DNA of 64,000 nt. Origin: Phocicoccus schoeneichii (GTDB lineage: Bacteria; Bacillota; Bacilli; Staphylococcales; Salinicoccaceae). The translations under genes and the position numbers were made by a program. The notes beneath the pieces are model-generated. The model was not told where the DNA came from, searched no databases, and saw only the letters and a program-made list of their open reading frames with translations. Location of the stretch: assembly GCF_014635565.1 (NCBI RefSeq), contig NZ_BMDB01000001.1, positions 682,001 to 746,000 on the forward strand, written 5' to 3'. Shown here piece after piece: positions 17,084 to 26,077 of this stretch (within the stretch, counting starts at the first letter, position 1; each line of letters begins with the position of its first letter).

Positions 17084-18499
17084 TTTTAGTGTATTTTCCC
17101 CTTTGTAATGGGACATTTCGGAAACAGTCACAAACTGATATCCTTCACTTGTTAAGTAATCAATAACATCATCTATAGCATCCACACTTTCCATGTGAAT
17201 ATCATGAAGTAAAATCACAGAACCATCTTGTACATTTTCTTTAATTTCTTTCAGAATGGCATCTGTGTTGTGAGTAAGCCAGTCTTTCGTATCGACAGAC
17301 CAATAAGATGTTTCGATGTTTACCTTCGCTTCAAGCGTGGCATTAAATGAACCATACGGCGGTCTAAAGAACTTCGGTGTCTGATTTGTATACATTTCAA
17401 TTAAAGCACTTGTATCGTTTATTTCTGCTCGTATTTCATCAAAACTCACTTGCATCATATCCTGATGTGAATATGAGTGATTGCCAATCTCATGTCCTTC
17501 TCTATCCACGCGTGTAGCAGTGTCCGAGAAAGCTTCTATGCTAGAACCAAGCATAAAGAAGCTCGCTTTCACATTTTTAGCTTGAAGTTTATCGAGTAAT
17601 TTATTTGTCGTATCAGACTTAGGACCATCGTCAAAAGTAAGAGCAACCATTTTTTGGTTTGGGTCAAGTTCACGAATAGTTAAATACTCCTTTGCCTGTT
17701 TATTATCCTTAGACCCTTCTGTTTCTTTAGAATCAGTCTCTTCAGGCTTAGGTTTCTGACCAGTGATACAATGCTGGATCGTTTCATCCATTAAAGGAAT
17801 TAGGTCTTTTTTTAATACTTTTACTTTAGGCGTTCCCATTGCAGGCAGTCCTATTTCCTCAGAATCAAATTGAAAAATTGCGTAATCGTCATCAAATTCG
17901 ATATTCAGAAAGCCGTTTGTCATATTATTTACATACGCTTCAAGTTTATGGTGCTGATAATAAGGAAAAATAGAACCATCAGCACTGATGGCTTCATCTA
18001 AAATTTTAAACAAAGACTCACGTGTCTTAGAATCTGTCTTAAAAAATGACTCCGTACTACCCACTTGACCACTTTTTAGATTTACAGCAAAAATATTGTG
18101 CTGTGAAAAAATATCAGAATCAGAGATACGCGCTTTCTTTGTCTTGTTGAAGAAATAGACATCATCATTGAACTGTTTAGGATCAATGTCGATGATTAAT
18201 AAGTTGTTCTCATTATCATCTTTAACCATTTTGATGAATTCAGTGATATCGTGATCACGATATCTAATGATTTTATTATTGATATCATCATTTTTAAAAA
18301 CAGGATATTTAATTTCAATGAGAGGATTCTCTTTAGATTGATACGTGGCAATTTTAAATTCAGAGAACTCCGTATCCATATGCTGGATAGAATCATTAGA
18401 CTTCCCATTATTAATATTATTAGCAAGATCTTCATTATTACATGCGGCTAAAGTAAGAACGGCAAGAATAATACTGAAGAGAAATATGTATTTTTTCAT
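17075..18499 (-). CDS. Lipoprotein polysaccharide deacetylase (PdaC-like)
   Basis: A 474-residue lipoprotein. The signal peptide begins MKKYIFLFSIILAVL and ends in a lipobox LAAC. Residues about 45-235 form a DUF3298/DUF4163-type domain. A Lys/Glu-rich linker leads to a NodB-type deacetylase domain with all five motifs: TFDDGP, NHSYSH, RPPYG, the DTKDW segment and ILLHD. This domain pair is that of Bacillus PdaC, a cell-wall N-acetylmuramic acid deacetylase that confers lysozyme resistance. The ATG at 18499 follows GGAGG at 6 nt; an upstream start lacks such a site. The exact sugar substrate is inferred. Confidence 0.92.
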   Translation of the reverse strand: MKKYIFLFSIILAVLTLAACNNEDLANNINNGKSNDSIQHMDTEFSEFKIATYQSKENPLIEIKYPVFKNDDINNKIIRYRDHDITEFIKMVKDDNENNLLIIDIDPKQFNDDVYFFNKTKKARISDSDIFSQHNIFAVNLKSGQVGSTESFFKTDSKTRESLFKILDEAISADGSIFPYYQHHKLEAYVNNMTNGFLNIEFDDDYAIFQFDSEEIGLPAMGTPKVKVLKKDLIPLMDETIQHCITGQKPKPEETDSKETEGSKDNKQAKEYLTIRELDPNQKMVALTFDDGPKSDTTNKLLDKLQAKNVKASFFMLGSSIEAFSDTATRVDREGHEIGNHSYSHQDMMQVSFDEIRAEINDTSALIEMYTNQTPKFFRPPYGSFNATLEAKVNIETSYWSVDTKDWLTHNTDAILKEIKENVQDGSVILLHDIHMESVDAIDDVIDYLTSEGYQFVTVSEMSHYKGENTLKMR

Positions 18500-18693
18500 G
18501 GTTGCCTCCAACTCGTAACTATTGTAATGGAATTGTAACATAGCGAAGTGTTAAATTAAAATCAAAAATGAGGAAATTTTGTGTCGGAAATATACTTAAT
18601 AGAAATTAAATGGCTAGATATGATAATGAAATAAATTGACCAAACCCGTTAATTTAATTAACATATATATAGGTAATAATGAAGGAGAGAACT

Positions 18694-20865
18694 ATGAATA
18701 GCTTAAGTTATATCCTAATCTCTAACGAAAATATTGCACTTTCATTAGAGACGGTAAAAAGTATTATTAATCAACGTAATCACGATTTTAAATTTATTGT
18801 AGTTACAACACCCGATATTGAAGACAACATTGAACTGTTGCATGAAGCTATGTCTGATACAAATATTGAATATCAAATAATTCCTTCATTAGGTAATAGC
18901 AACAAACTTGAAATAATGAATGAAGTGATAGATGGTATTGAATCAGATTATTTCATGTTCTTAGATGCTGGAGATATTTTACCAAGTTACTCTACATCAC
19001 ACTTTAGAAAATTCTTAGGCGAATATGACATGATTGTACCAAGTCTTTTCCAAAAAACATTTACCATTCCGCAATATGTAGACTATGACAAGTTGAAACA
19101 AACAGAAGACTCTTCGCAATTAAGTAATGCTAAGTTATTGAGGCAGAGCAGTATAGTTGGTGTTTTATTTAAAACTGACCTGTTGAACAAATGTAACATT
19201 AGATTAAATACAAACATCGATATTTATGCCTATTGTGCAATGATCTTAGAAGTAGCCTCAATAAATTCATCTATTCTACTTTTCAATGGATTCCCACTCT
19301 ATTATAAAGAAGATGGTTACCCTACTTTAGATGTTTTAAAGTTTGCGGAGAATGACTTCGATGATGAATTTATGGATTATGTTGATCGTGTAATTTATTC
19401 ATATGAACATGCACATACTGAAGAAATAAAATCATTTATACGAATGGATTTAATTTCTAAATTAGAGATAGAATTTGATCCACACCATGCCCAAATTGCA
19501 GAACGACATGCAAATAATAAAGAAGCTCTAAATAAAGCTGTAGCATTTATCGATACATTCTTAATAGATAAGAAAAAACCATTTTTTAATTTAGAAATGT
19601 TTTCTATGAAGTTTAAGAAAGATAAACTTGCTTCTCAAATAAATGACTTTAGATATAGGGCTAGACTTTTAAAACATGTTTTAACAAATCATAGAACAAA
19701 AAACCGTTCTTGGTATGAATTAAAAAATAGGTATACTAAAGTCGATCCCGAAACAATACTCTTTGAATCCTTTGCTGGACAAGCATATAGTGATAGTCCA
19801 AAAGCTGTATATGAGTATATGATGAAGACTTATCCTGAGTATAACTATAAATGGATACTTCGCCGACCTGGATCTACACGAGTTCCAGGGCATGCTGAAA
19901 AAATCAAAAGATTTTCGAAACAATCCTACGAAGCATATTCTAAAGCAGGTTTCTGGGTAACAAATGCAAGAACACCACTTCATCTTGAGAAAAAGAACGA
20001 TCAGCTTTATATCCAAACGTGGCATGGTACACCATTAAAACGTCTTGGAAATGACATGGATAATGTTAAAATGCCAGGTACAAACACACAAAGATATAAG
20101 AGAAACTTTAGAAACGAAACAAAGCGATGGGATATTTTAATTTCTCCTAACAGATATTCAACAGAAATCTTTAAGTCTGCATTTTGGATGAAAGAAGAAA
20201 ACATTTTAGAAATCGGCTATCCAAGAAATGATGTATTGGTTAATCGTGCAAATGATAAAGAATATATTTCTCAAATCCGAGAAAAGCTTAACTTACCAAA
20301 AGATAAAAAGGTCATACTTTATGCACCAACTTGGAGAGATGATGAGTACATTAAAAAAGGACAATATAATTTTGAGTTAAAGATAAACTTAGAGAAAATG
20401 TACGAAGAACTAGGAGATGAGTATGTTATTTTATTACGTATGCATTACCTAATCTCTAACGTATTAGATATTAAAGGATTTGAAGACTTTGCTATAGATG
20501 TATCTTCATATAATAATATATCTGAATTATATCTAATCAGTGATTGCCTGATCACTGATTACTCAAGCGTTATGTTTGATTACGGGATACTTAAACGTCC
20601 TCAATTCTTTTATGCTTATGATTTGGAAAAATATGAAGGAGAACTTCGCGGATTCTACCTTGATTATATGAATGATTTACCTGGTCCTATTGTTAAGACA
20701 TCTGATGACTTGATTGAACAACTCTCAAATATGTCTAAGGTAGAAAAAGATTATACAGAACCAATAAATCATTTTTATGATAGATTTTGTTCTGTAGATC
20801 ACGGTATAGCTTCTAAAATTATTGGTGATATGATTCATAAACAAATACAAAATAGCAAAAAATAA
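18694..20865 (+). CDS. TagF-like poly(glycerol phosphate) polymerase with N-terminal GT2-like domain
   Basis: A 723-residue protein (ATG behind GAAGGAGAG; an upstream ATG overlaps that site). Residues about 1-230 resemble a GT2 glycosyltransferase fold (YILISNENIALSLETVKSI, FLDAGDI). Residues about 340-720 form a CDP-glycerol glycerophosphotransferase domain with TWHGTPLKRLGNDMD, LISPNRYSTEIF, GYPRNDVLVN, YAPTWRDDEY, LLRMHYL and LITDYSSVMFDY. These include the two histidines and the HGTP region essential in TagF. It probably extends wall teichoic acid on the inner membrane face. It is convergent with, and shares a terminator with, the tarF-tagGH operon, and its transferase domain is strikingly close to TarF. 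Confidence 0.9.
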   Translation: MNSLSYILISNENIALSLETVKSIINQRNHDFKFIVVTTPDIEDNIELLHEAMSDTNIEYQIIPSLGNSNKLEIMNEVIDGIESDYFMFLDAGDILPSYSTSHFRKFLGEYDMIVPSLFQKTFTIPQYVDYDKLKQTEDSSQLSNAKLLRQSSIVGVLFKTDLLNKCNIRLNTNIDIYAYCAMILEVASINSSILLFNGFPLYYKEDGYPTLDVLKFAENDFDDEFMDYVDRVIYSYEHAHTEEIKSFIRMDLISKLEIEFDPHHAQIAERHANNKEALNKAVAFIDTFLIDKKKPFFNLEMFSMKFKKDKLASQINDFRYRARLLKHVLTNHRTKNRSWYELKNRYTKVDPETILFESFAGQAYSDSPKAVYEYMMKTYPEYNYKWILRRPGSTRVPGHAEKIKRFSKQSYEAYSKAGFWVTNARTPLHLEKKNDQLYIQTWHGTPLKRLGNDMDNVKMPGTNTQRYKRNFRNETKRWDILISPNRYSTEIFKSAFWMKEENILEIGYPRNDVLVNRANDKEYISQIREKLNLPKDKKVILYAPTWRDDEYIKKGQYNFELKINLEKMYEELGDEYVILLRMHYLISNVLDIKGFEDFAIDVSSYNNISELYLISDCLITDYSSVMFDYGILKRPQFFYAYDLEKYEGELRGFYLDYMNDLPGPIVKTSDDLIEQLSNMSKVEKDYTEPINHFYDRFCSVDHGIASKIIGDMIHKQIQNSKK

Positions 20866-20898
20866 AGCAAGAGCCAATATTTTTGGCTCTTGCTTTTT
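20866..20898. terminator. Bidirectional terminator between convergent teichoic acid genes
   Basis: The 11-bp stem AGCAAGAGCCA / TGGCTCTTGCT is flanked by A-run and T-run on opposite sides, so it can serve both strands. Confidence 0.9.
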
Positions 20899-22369
20899 AC
20901 ATACCTAATAAATTCTTATAGTTTTCTTGTGCAACTTCTATTGAAAATTCAGGCAGATTTTCTACATGACGAAATTTTTCTTGTGTTATTTGTTTCATAG
21001 CTTTAGCCAGTTCGTTTATATTATTCTGCTCAACTAAAATTCCATTTTTACCATTTTTAATAAGATCTGATGGTCCATAGTTTAAATCATATGATACTAC
21101 TGGACAACCAGCGTTCAGACTTTCCATAACTACCAAACCAAAGCCTTCGGTTTTACTTGTAAGAAAAGAAGCGATTGATTCATTAAATTTAGTTTCAGGA
21201 TTAGCACAATATCCTTTTAAACTTATTTTGTTATCTAACCTTTTACTTTCTATCAATTTCTTTAAATTCTCAATGCATGTTTTAGTGCCGTTACCGTATA
21301 TGATGAGTTTAACTTGATCCTCAGTTTTACAAAATTTTGAAAAGGCTTCTACAATGTGATCTACTTGTTTATTTTCATCGATTCTGCCAATATAAACAAA
21401 TTGATTTTTTATATTATTTCTATCTACTTTTTTAAATTTTATAAAATGAGGTATAACTTCAATTTTGTTATTTTGAATATTAAATTCTTGCTGCAAATGG
21501 GCCTTTTGTTTATGAGTTAATACTATAAAAGAACTCACCTTATCATGATTATTAATTGAATATTGATAGCTTTTTTTTAATTTGTTTTCATTATTTAAAT
21601 GATTAGAATGCACGACAATAAAATTTCTCGTATCTTTAGTATTATTTAGCAACCCATAGTCTAATAACCTTGCATCGTTAAATATAGTATCTCCATCATT
21701 AAATATTTTACTAAAGAACCAAACAAATAATTCATCTTCATTTGAAAATGATAGTGATAATAGATTATTAGTATCATATATTTGTATACCAATAACTAGA
21801 TTTGGTATTTTGTCACTGTAAAACTTTTCCATATATTTTTGACCTTTAAGATTGAAAAGTTCTTCATGAATCTTAACATTCTTTTCTACTGAATAATGAA
21901 TTATTCTATGTAACATGCCATATGAATTATATTCATTTCTTTGTATTTTATGTTTACACGATTGAGTCATTATATCCTCAAATTGAATAATTCTCGTTTT
22001 ATCATAATACTTTCTAAAAAGAACGTATTCACCGTCATAATAATATCTGACCGCATTTCTTTTTGGCACAATTTCACTACTATACCCTTCTATTTCTACT
22101 TCTGTTTCTATTTTCTTCATCAGGGATTCGTCAAGTAACATACCACGACAAATATAATCATATATATTTATGATATCAATGTTTTTAGAAATTTTTTTTT
22201 GTTGTAAATAGCTCCTATAAACCTCATAATAATTTGCATTATAGTTCGTAGTGATTATTTGTTGATCTTTTATACCTAGTTCTTCCTCAAGAAATTTAAT
22301 TCTTCTCAATAGCGCATGTGTGCGCCCACCATGAATTAGAGGTAACGTGGATGTGATTGTTTTAATCAT
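20897..22369 (-). CDS. GT4-family glycosyltransferase, probably glycosylates teichoic acid (copy 1)
   Basis: A 490-residue cytoplasmic glycosyltransferase. The N-terminus (HGGRTHALLRRIKFLE) resembles TagE-type enzymes. The C-terminal GT4 domain (about 310-490) has YIGRIDENKQVDHIVEAF, LIIYGNGT and EGFGLVVMESLNAGCPVVSYD, the retaining GT-B signature with its nucleotide-sugar glutamate (E-x7-E). It is the last gene of the tarF-tagG-tagH-GT-GT operon, 1 nt after its paralogue. Its ribosome site overlaps the paralogue's last codons. The likely role is adding glucose or GlcNAc to the glycerol-phosphate chain; donor and linkage are not predictable. Confidence 0.88.
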   Translation of the reverse strand: MIKTITSTLPLIHGGRTHALLRRIKFLEEELGIKDQQIITTNYNANYYEVYRSYLQQKKISKNIDIINIYDYICRGMLLDESLMKKIETEVEIEGYSSEIVPKRNAVRYYYDGEYVLFRKYYDKTRIIQFEDIMTQSCKHKIQRNEYNSYGMLHRIIHYSVEKNVKIHEELFNLKGQKYMEKFYSDKIPNLVIGIQIYDTNNLLSLSFSNEDELFVWFFSKIFNDGDTIFNDARLLDYGLLNNTKDTRNFIVVHSNHLNNENKLKKSYQYSINNHDKVSSFIVLTHKQKAHLQQEFNIQNNKIEVIPHFIKFKKVDRNNIKNQFVYIGRIDENKQVDHIVEAFSKFCKTEDQVKLIIYGNGTKTCIENLKKLIESKRLDNKISLKGYCANPETKFNESIASFLTSKTEGFGLVVMESLNAGCPVVSYDLNYGPSDLIKNGKNGILVEQNNINELAKAMKQITQEKFRHVENLPEFSIEVAQENYKNLLGM

Positions 22370-22370
22370 A

Positions 22371-23879
22371 CTAATTGCCTCCTAACTCATTAATAAGATA
22401 AATGAATCTATTTTGAATACTTTCTTTTGTAAACTTTTCATCTGTCTGTACATTTTCAAAAGTAATCTCATCATTTATAATTTTTTTAATAGTATCTGCC
22501 AACATTTTTACATTGTGCTTTTCTATTAGTACTCCCGTTTCAAGTTGAGTAATTATTTCATTCGGGCCATACTCTATGTCATATGCTACTACTGGACAAC
22601 CATAGTTAATACTTTCCATAATCGAGAGAGCAAATCCTTCGAACTTACTAGTCAAAACTGATACTTTTGCTGTTTTATAAACTTCATCTAAGTTATTTGC
22701 AAATCCCATAAATTTAACTCGTTTTCCTAGCTTTAGATTCTTAATTTGACTTTTCAAAGACTCTAAATTAGGACCTTCACCGTAAATTCTAAGGACACAA
22801 TTTTCTGGTATCTCGTCTTTAATAGAATCAAACGCTTCAATAATATCTATAACTTGCTTATTTTCGTCTAGTCTACCTACGTAGATAATGTCACTATTAT
22901 CTCTGTATGAAATTTGTGAAACAGGATCTATATAACTAGAAATTACATTCACTTTTTCTTCAGGAATTTCATAATTATTTATTAAACTGGCTTTTTGCAT
23001 TTCAGTTGATGTAATGTATTTTGAAACATTAGACTCGTTTTTAGTTGATGTTGCGTATGAAGCCTTTAACTCTCCATTTAAATCACGTTCAGTACTATGG
23101 TAAACAATAACATTTTTTGTATCTTTAGTCTGAACGAAATTTGCACGATCTAAAAGACGTGCATCATTAAATACTATATCTCCATCATTAAATACATTAT
23201 TAAAGAAATCTATGAAAAATTCTTTTTCTCCTTTGAAAGATTTAAATACTTTGTCATTTTTGTATAAAATTATGCCCCTAATTTTATTATTTTTATAATA
23301 TCGACGTTCACAAAATAATCTAGATTCATTGTCATATAATCTATCCAATAATTTAAAATCATTATTTGGATTATATATAGTTATCCTATGCATCCTACCG
23401 TTCTTATCATACTCTTTTCGTTTTATTCGTTTTTTAGTAAAAACGCTAAATTCATCCTCAAAGATTATACGATTAAACTTTGAATCATACTTCCTATATT
23501 TTACATATAGCTGTTTTTCATCAATATTTCTGTAATATCTAACACAATGTTTTTTTTCATCTAATTTATCTGTTAAACCATCAATCGTTAGAGAATGTTT
23601 TTCAAATTTTGATTTTAGTTTGAAGAAAAAAGATGGAGATTTGCAGAATAATTTACTTCCAGAGTAGTAATCATATATATTTATATGTTCTATTGATTCA
23701 GGCAATTCGTTACTCTCTTTTAAATCTGAAATTATATCAGGGTAGTCGATGTTATAATTCGTAGTTAATATGTCTTGTTTTATATTCATAGCTTCATGAA
23801 TAAGTTTAATTCGCCTTAGAATTAATCTTGTTCTTCCGCCAAATTGTTTTGGTATAGTAGTTGTTATATTTCTAATCAT
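22371..23879 (-). CDS. GT4-family glycosyltransferase, probably glycosylates teichoic acid (copy 2)
   Basis: A 502-residue paralogue of the next gene, with the same layout: N-terminal FGGRTRLILRRIKLI, a mid-region rich in aromatic and basic residues, and a C-terminal GT4 domain (YVGRLDENKQVIDIIEAF, LRIYGEGP, FEGFALSIMESINYGCPVVAYD). Both copies share phrases such as FNDARLLD, TKDT and the DENKQV loop, showing tandem duplication followed by divergence. It follows tagH by 14 nt in the same operon. Two such enzymes suggest two different sugar decorations or alternate acceptors on the wall polymer. Confidence 0.88.
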   Translation of the reverse strand: MIRNITTTIPKQFGGRTRLILRRIKLIHEAMNIKQDILTTNYNIDYPDIISDLKESNELPESIEHINIYDYYSGSKLFCKSPSFFFKLKSKFEKHSLTIDGLTDKLDEKKHCVRYYRNIDEKQLYVKYRKYDSKFNRIIFEDEFSVFTKKRIKRKEYDKNGRMHRITIYNPNNDFKLLDRLYDNESRLFCERRYYKNNKIRGIILYKNDKVFKSFKGEKEFFIDFFNNVFNDGDIVFNDARLLDRANFVQTKDTKNVIVYHSTERDLNGELKASYATSTKNESNVSKYITSTEMQKASLINNYEIPEEKVNVISSYIDPVSQISYRDNSDIIYVGRLDENKQVIDIIEAFDSIKDEIPENCVLRIYGEGPNLESLKSQIKNLKLGKRVKFMGFANNLDEVYKTAKVSVLTSKFEGFALSIMESINYGCPVVAYDIEYGPNEIITQLETGVLIEKHNVKMLADTIKKIINDEITFENVQTDEKFTKESIQNRFIYLINELGGN

Positions 23880-23893
23880 TATAAATCGATCCT

Positions 23894-25225
23894 TTAAATT
23901 AGATTTTCTAATTGATTTACATGTAGCCAGAATAACTTTCCTTTTTCAACTGTTCCTTGATACCAAATGTTTTTACCTATGAGTACTGTTTTAACAATTT
24001 TTATTTTTTGTCCTTCAAATACAGCTAAGTCTTTATATGCTAACTGTTTCTTTCCGCCCCATGGTTCTTTTGAACCTGAACCTATTCCTTTTAATATACC
24101 CTCTTTTTCATCAGAGTCTACTTCAACATAAAGATGACTTTGAACGTCTTGTTCTTTCATCCAGCCTATTGTACCTGTTTCAGAACTTTTTTCTGTGCTA
24201 AGTAAAAAGTATTTATCGAATCTAAAGTTCGCTTCTTTTGTTACATGATACACATGATTTTTAAATTCATCTGAAGGGATGTATTCTTCACTGTTTGGCG
24301 CTTTATAAACTTTGGATTGTCCTCCTCTGATGTGTGCTAGACGACTTGTAGGTACAGTTGTATAGTCGTCTGATGATTCGAGTAGAAGTGCCTCATCTGA
24401 ATATACTTGTACTTCATTATCGTTTTTAACAGCTTCGCTGTTGGCTGGTTCTGAAAGCACGCGCTGTTTATAATCTTCTCGTTCTTTTTTAGACATATTT
24501 TGCCATTTGTTTAAAAATGCTTCATACATACCTAATACTTCATTTACTTCTCCGTAAGCTTTTACTCGTCCAAATTCTAACCAAAGAATCTTGTCACAAA
24601 ACATCTTCATTTGACCTATGGAATGAGATACGAAAATCATTGTTTTACCTAATTCTTTGAATTCTTTCATTTTCTTTAAGCTCTTATCAGCAAATGCTCT
24701 ATCACCTACGGATAGAGCTTCGTCAATAATTAAAATATCTGGATCTACACTGACTGAAATTGCAAATCCGAGTCTTGATTTCATACCACTAGAATAAGAT
24801 TTAACTGGCTGATCTATAAATGAACCAAGCTCTGAAAATTCAATGATTTCAGGCTCTAGTTCTTTTATTTCTTGTTTGCTAAATCCAAGCATTAAACATT
24901 TGAGCTCAATATTTTCTCTTCCAGTTAAGTCATTATTTAAACCAGCTGCGACAGCAATCAGCATGACGCTACCTCGCGTATGAACTTCACCAGAAGTTTC
25001 AGGTACAATACCTGAAATTATGTTTGAAAGCGTTGATTTACCAGAGCCGTTTGTTCCAATAAAACCAACCACATCTCCTTCAACCGCTTCAAAGTTAACA
25101 TTATCTAGGGCGTAAAAATCTTCACCATATTTGTCCCTATTAAAAATACTCAATAATCGTTCTTTTGTATTTCGATAGAGCTTATATCGTTTAGAGACAT
25201 TTTTTACCTCAATTACTTTACTCAT
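23894..25225 (-). CDS. tagH: Teichoic acid export ABC transporter, ATP-binding subunit with C-terminal GW-type domains
   Basis: A 443-residue protein. Residues 1-245 are an ABC ATPase: Walker A GTNGSGKST (57-65), signature SYSSGMKSR, Walker B ILIIDEALSVGD and switch FVSHS. It energises export of teichoic acid through TagG. After a charged linker (about 245-300) come two GW/SH3-like modules (GTIGWMKEQDVQSH and KLFWLHVNQL). Staphylococcal TarH proteins are about 264 residues and lack this tail; Bacillus TagH has a C-terminal extension. The ATG at 25225 follows AGAGGTGG; an in-frame GTG lies inside that site. tagG is 11 nt upstream. Confidence 0.93.
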   Translation of the reverse strand: MSKVIEVKNVSKRYKLYRNTKERLLSIFNRDKYGEDFYALDNVNFEAVEGDVVGFIGTNGSGKSTLSNIISGIVPETSGEVHTRGSVMLIAVAAGLNNDLTGRENIELKCLMLGFSKQEIKELEPEIIEFSELGSFIDQPVKSYSSGMKSRLGFAISVSVDPDILIIDEALSVGDRAFADKSLKKMKEFKELGKTMIFVSHSIGQMKMFCDKILWLEFGRVKAYGEVNEVLGMYEAFLNKWQNMSKKEREDYKQRVLSEPANSEAVKNDNEVQVYSDEALLLESSDDYTTVPTSRLAHIRGGQSKVYKAPNSEEYIPSDEFKNHVYHVTKEANFRFDKYFLLSTEKSSETGTIGWMKEQDVQSHLYVEVDSDEKEGILKGIGSGSKEPWGGKKQLAYKDLAVFEGQKIKIVKTVLIGKNIWYQGTVEKGKLFWLHVNQLENLI

Positions 25226-25236
25226 AAACTCCACCT

Positions 25237-26058
25237 CTATAAATAATCAATAAAATTACGTCTAAATTTCATGTGTAAAACTGAACCAATTAGTAACATA
25301 ATTAAAACGACAGCCCAGAAGTATAATCCATATTTCCAATGCTCAACAATATACCAACCTGATCCTAAGAATGAATATCGATATCCGTCAATCACATAGA
25401 TTAATGGGTTAAATTTAAGTAATGCATGAATTTTAGGGAAATCTGCTAATATACTTAATGGCCATAAAACTCCTGATACGTATAATCCCATTCTTAATGT
25501 TGAGTTTAAGAATAAATGCACGTCTCTTACTATTGTAGATAGTGTTGACATAATAAGACCAAACGCAAATGTAAATGCGTATAGACAGAAAATAAAGTAT
25601 ATAATCTGAACAAAATAAATCGATACGTAATATCCAGCAAATTGATAGATAATAAATGCAATACCTAGCATTCCAAGATGAATGTATAACTTAGAGAAAA
25701 TTACTACGTTTGGAATTACACTAAGTGGAAAGTTCATTTTTGATAACATTCTAAGTCTTGAGTAAATAGACTTTGATGCTCCAATGGATGCTTGGTAAAA
25801 GAATATCCATACAAGAAAACCGACAATTAGCCAAATGATAAATGGTATTTCTTCTCCTGCAACTTCTACTGGTGCTCTGCTTCTTAATGTACCGAATACA
25901 AACCAGTAAATAACAATCTGTGTCATTGGGTTTAACAGTTCCCATAATATACCAAGATAGTTATTTTTATTACTACTGACAAGATCATACATGGATAATC
26001 TACGAACAAGATAGAAGTTATCAATCTGTTCTTGAATTAACTTAAAAAATGATTTCAT
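25237..26058 (-). CDS. tagG: Teichoic acid export ABC transporter, permease subunit
   Basis: A 273-residue ABC-2 type permease with about six transmembrane segments (35-55, 65-90, 110-135, 145-170, 180-200, 230-255). An amphipathic N-terminal helix before the first segment is typical of polysaccharide exporters. It pairs with the ATPase encoded 11 nt downstream to flip undecaprenyl-linked wall teichoic acid to the outside. The region GILWELLNPMTQIVIYWFVF is the usual coupling helix and first membrane segment. It sits in the operon between tarF and tagH. Confidence 0.95.
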   Translation of the reverse strand: MKSFFKLIQEQIDNFYLVRRLSMYDLVSSNKNNYLGILWELLNPMTQIVIYWFVFGTLRSRAPVEVAGEEIPFIIWLIVGFLVWIFFYQASIGASKSIYSRLRMLSKMNFPLSVIPNVVIFSKLYIHLGMLGIAFIIYQFAGYYVSIYFVQIIYFIFCLYAFTFAFGLIMSTLSTIVRDVHLFLNSTLRMGLYVSGVLWPLSILADFPKIHALLKFNPLIYVIDGYRYSFLGSGWYIVEHWKYGLYFWAVVLIMLLIGSVLHMKFRRNFIDYL

Positions 26059-26077
26059 TAATAATATCCCTTCAATG

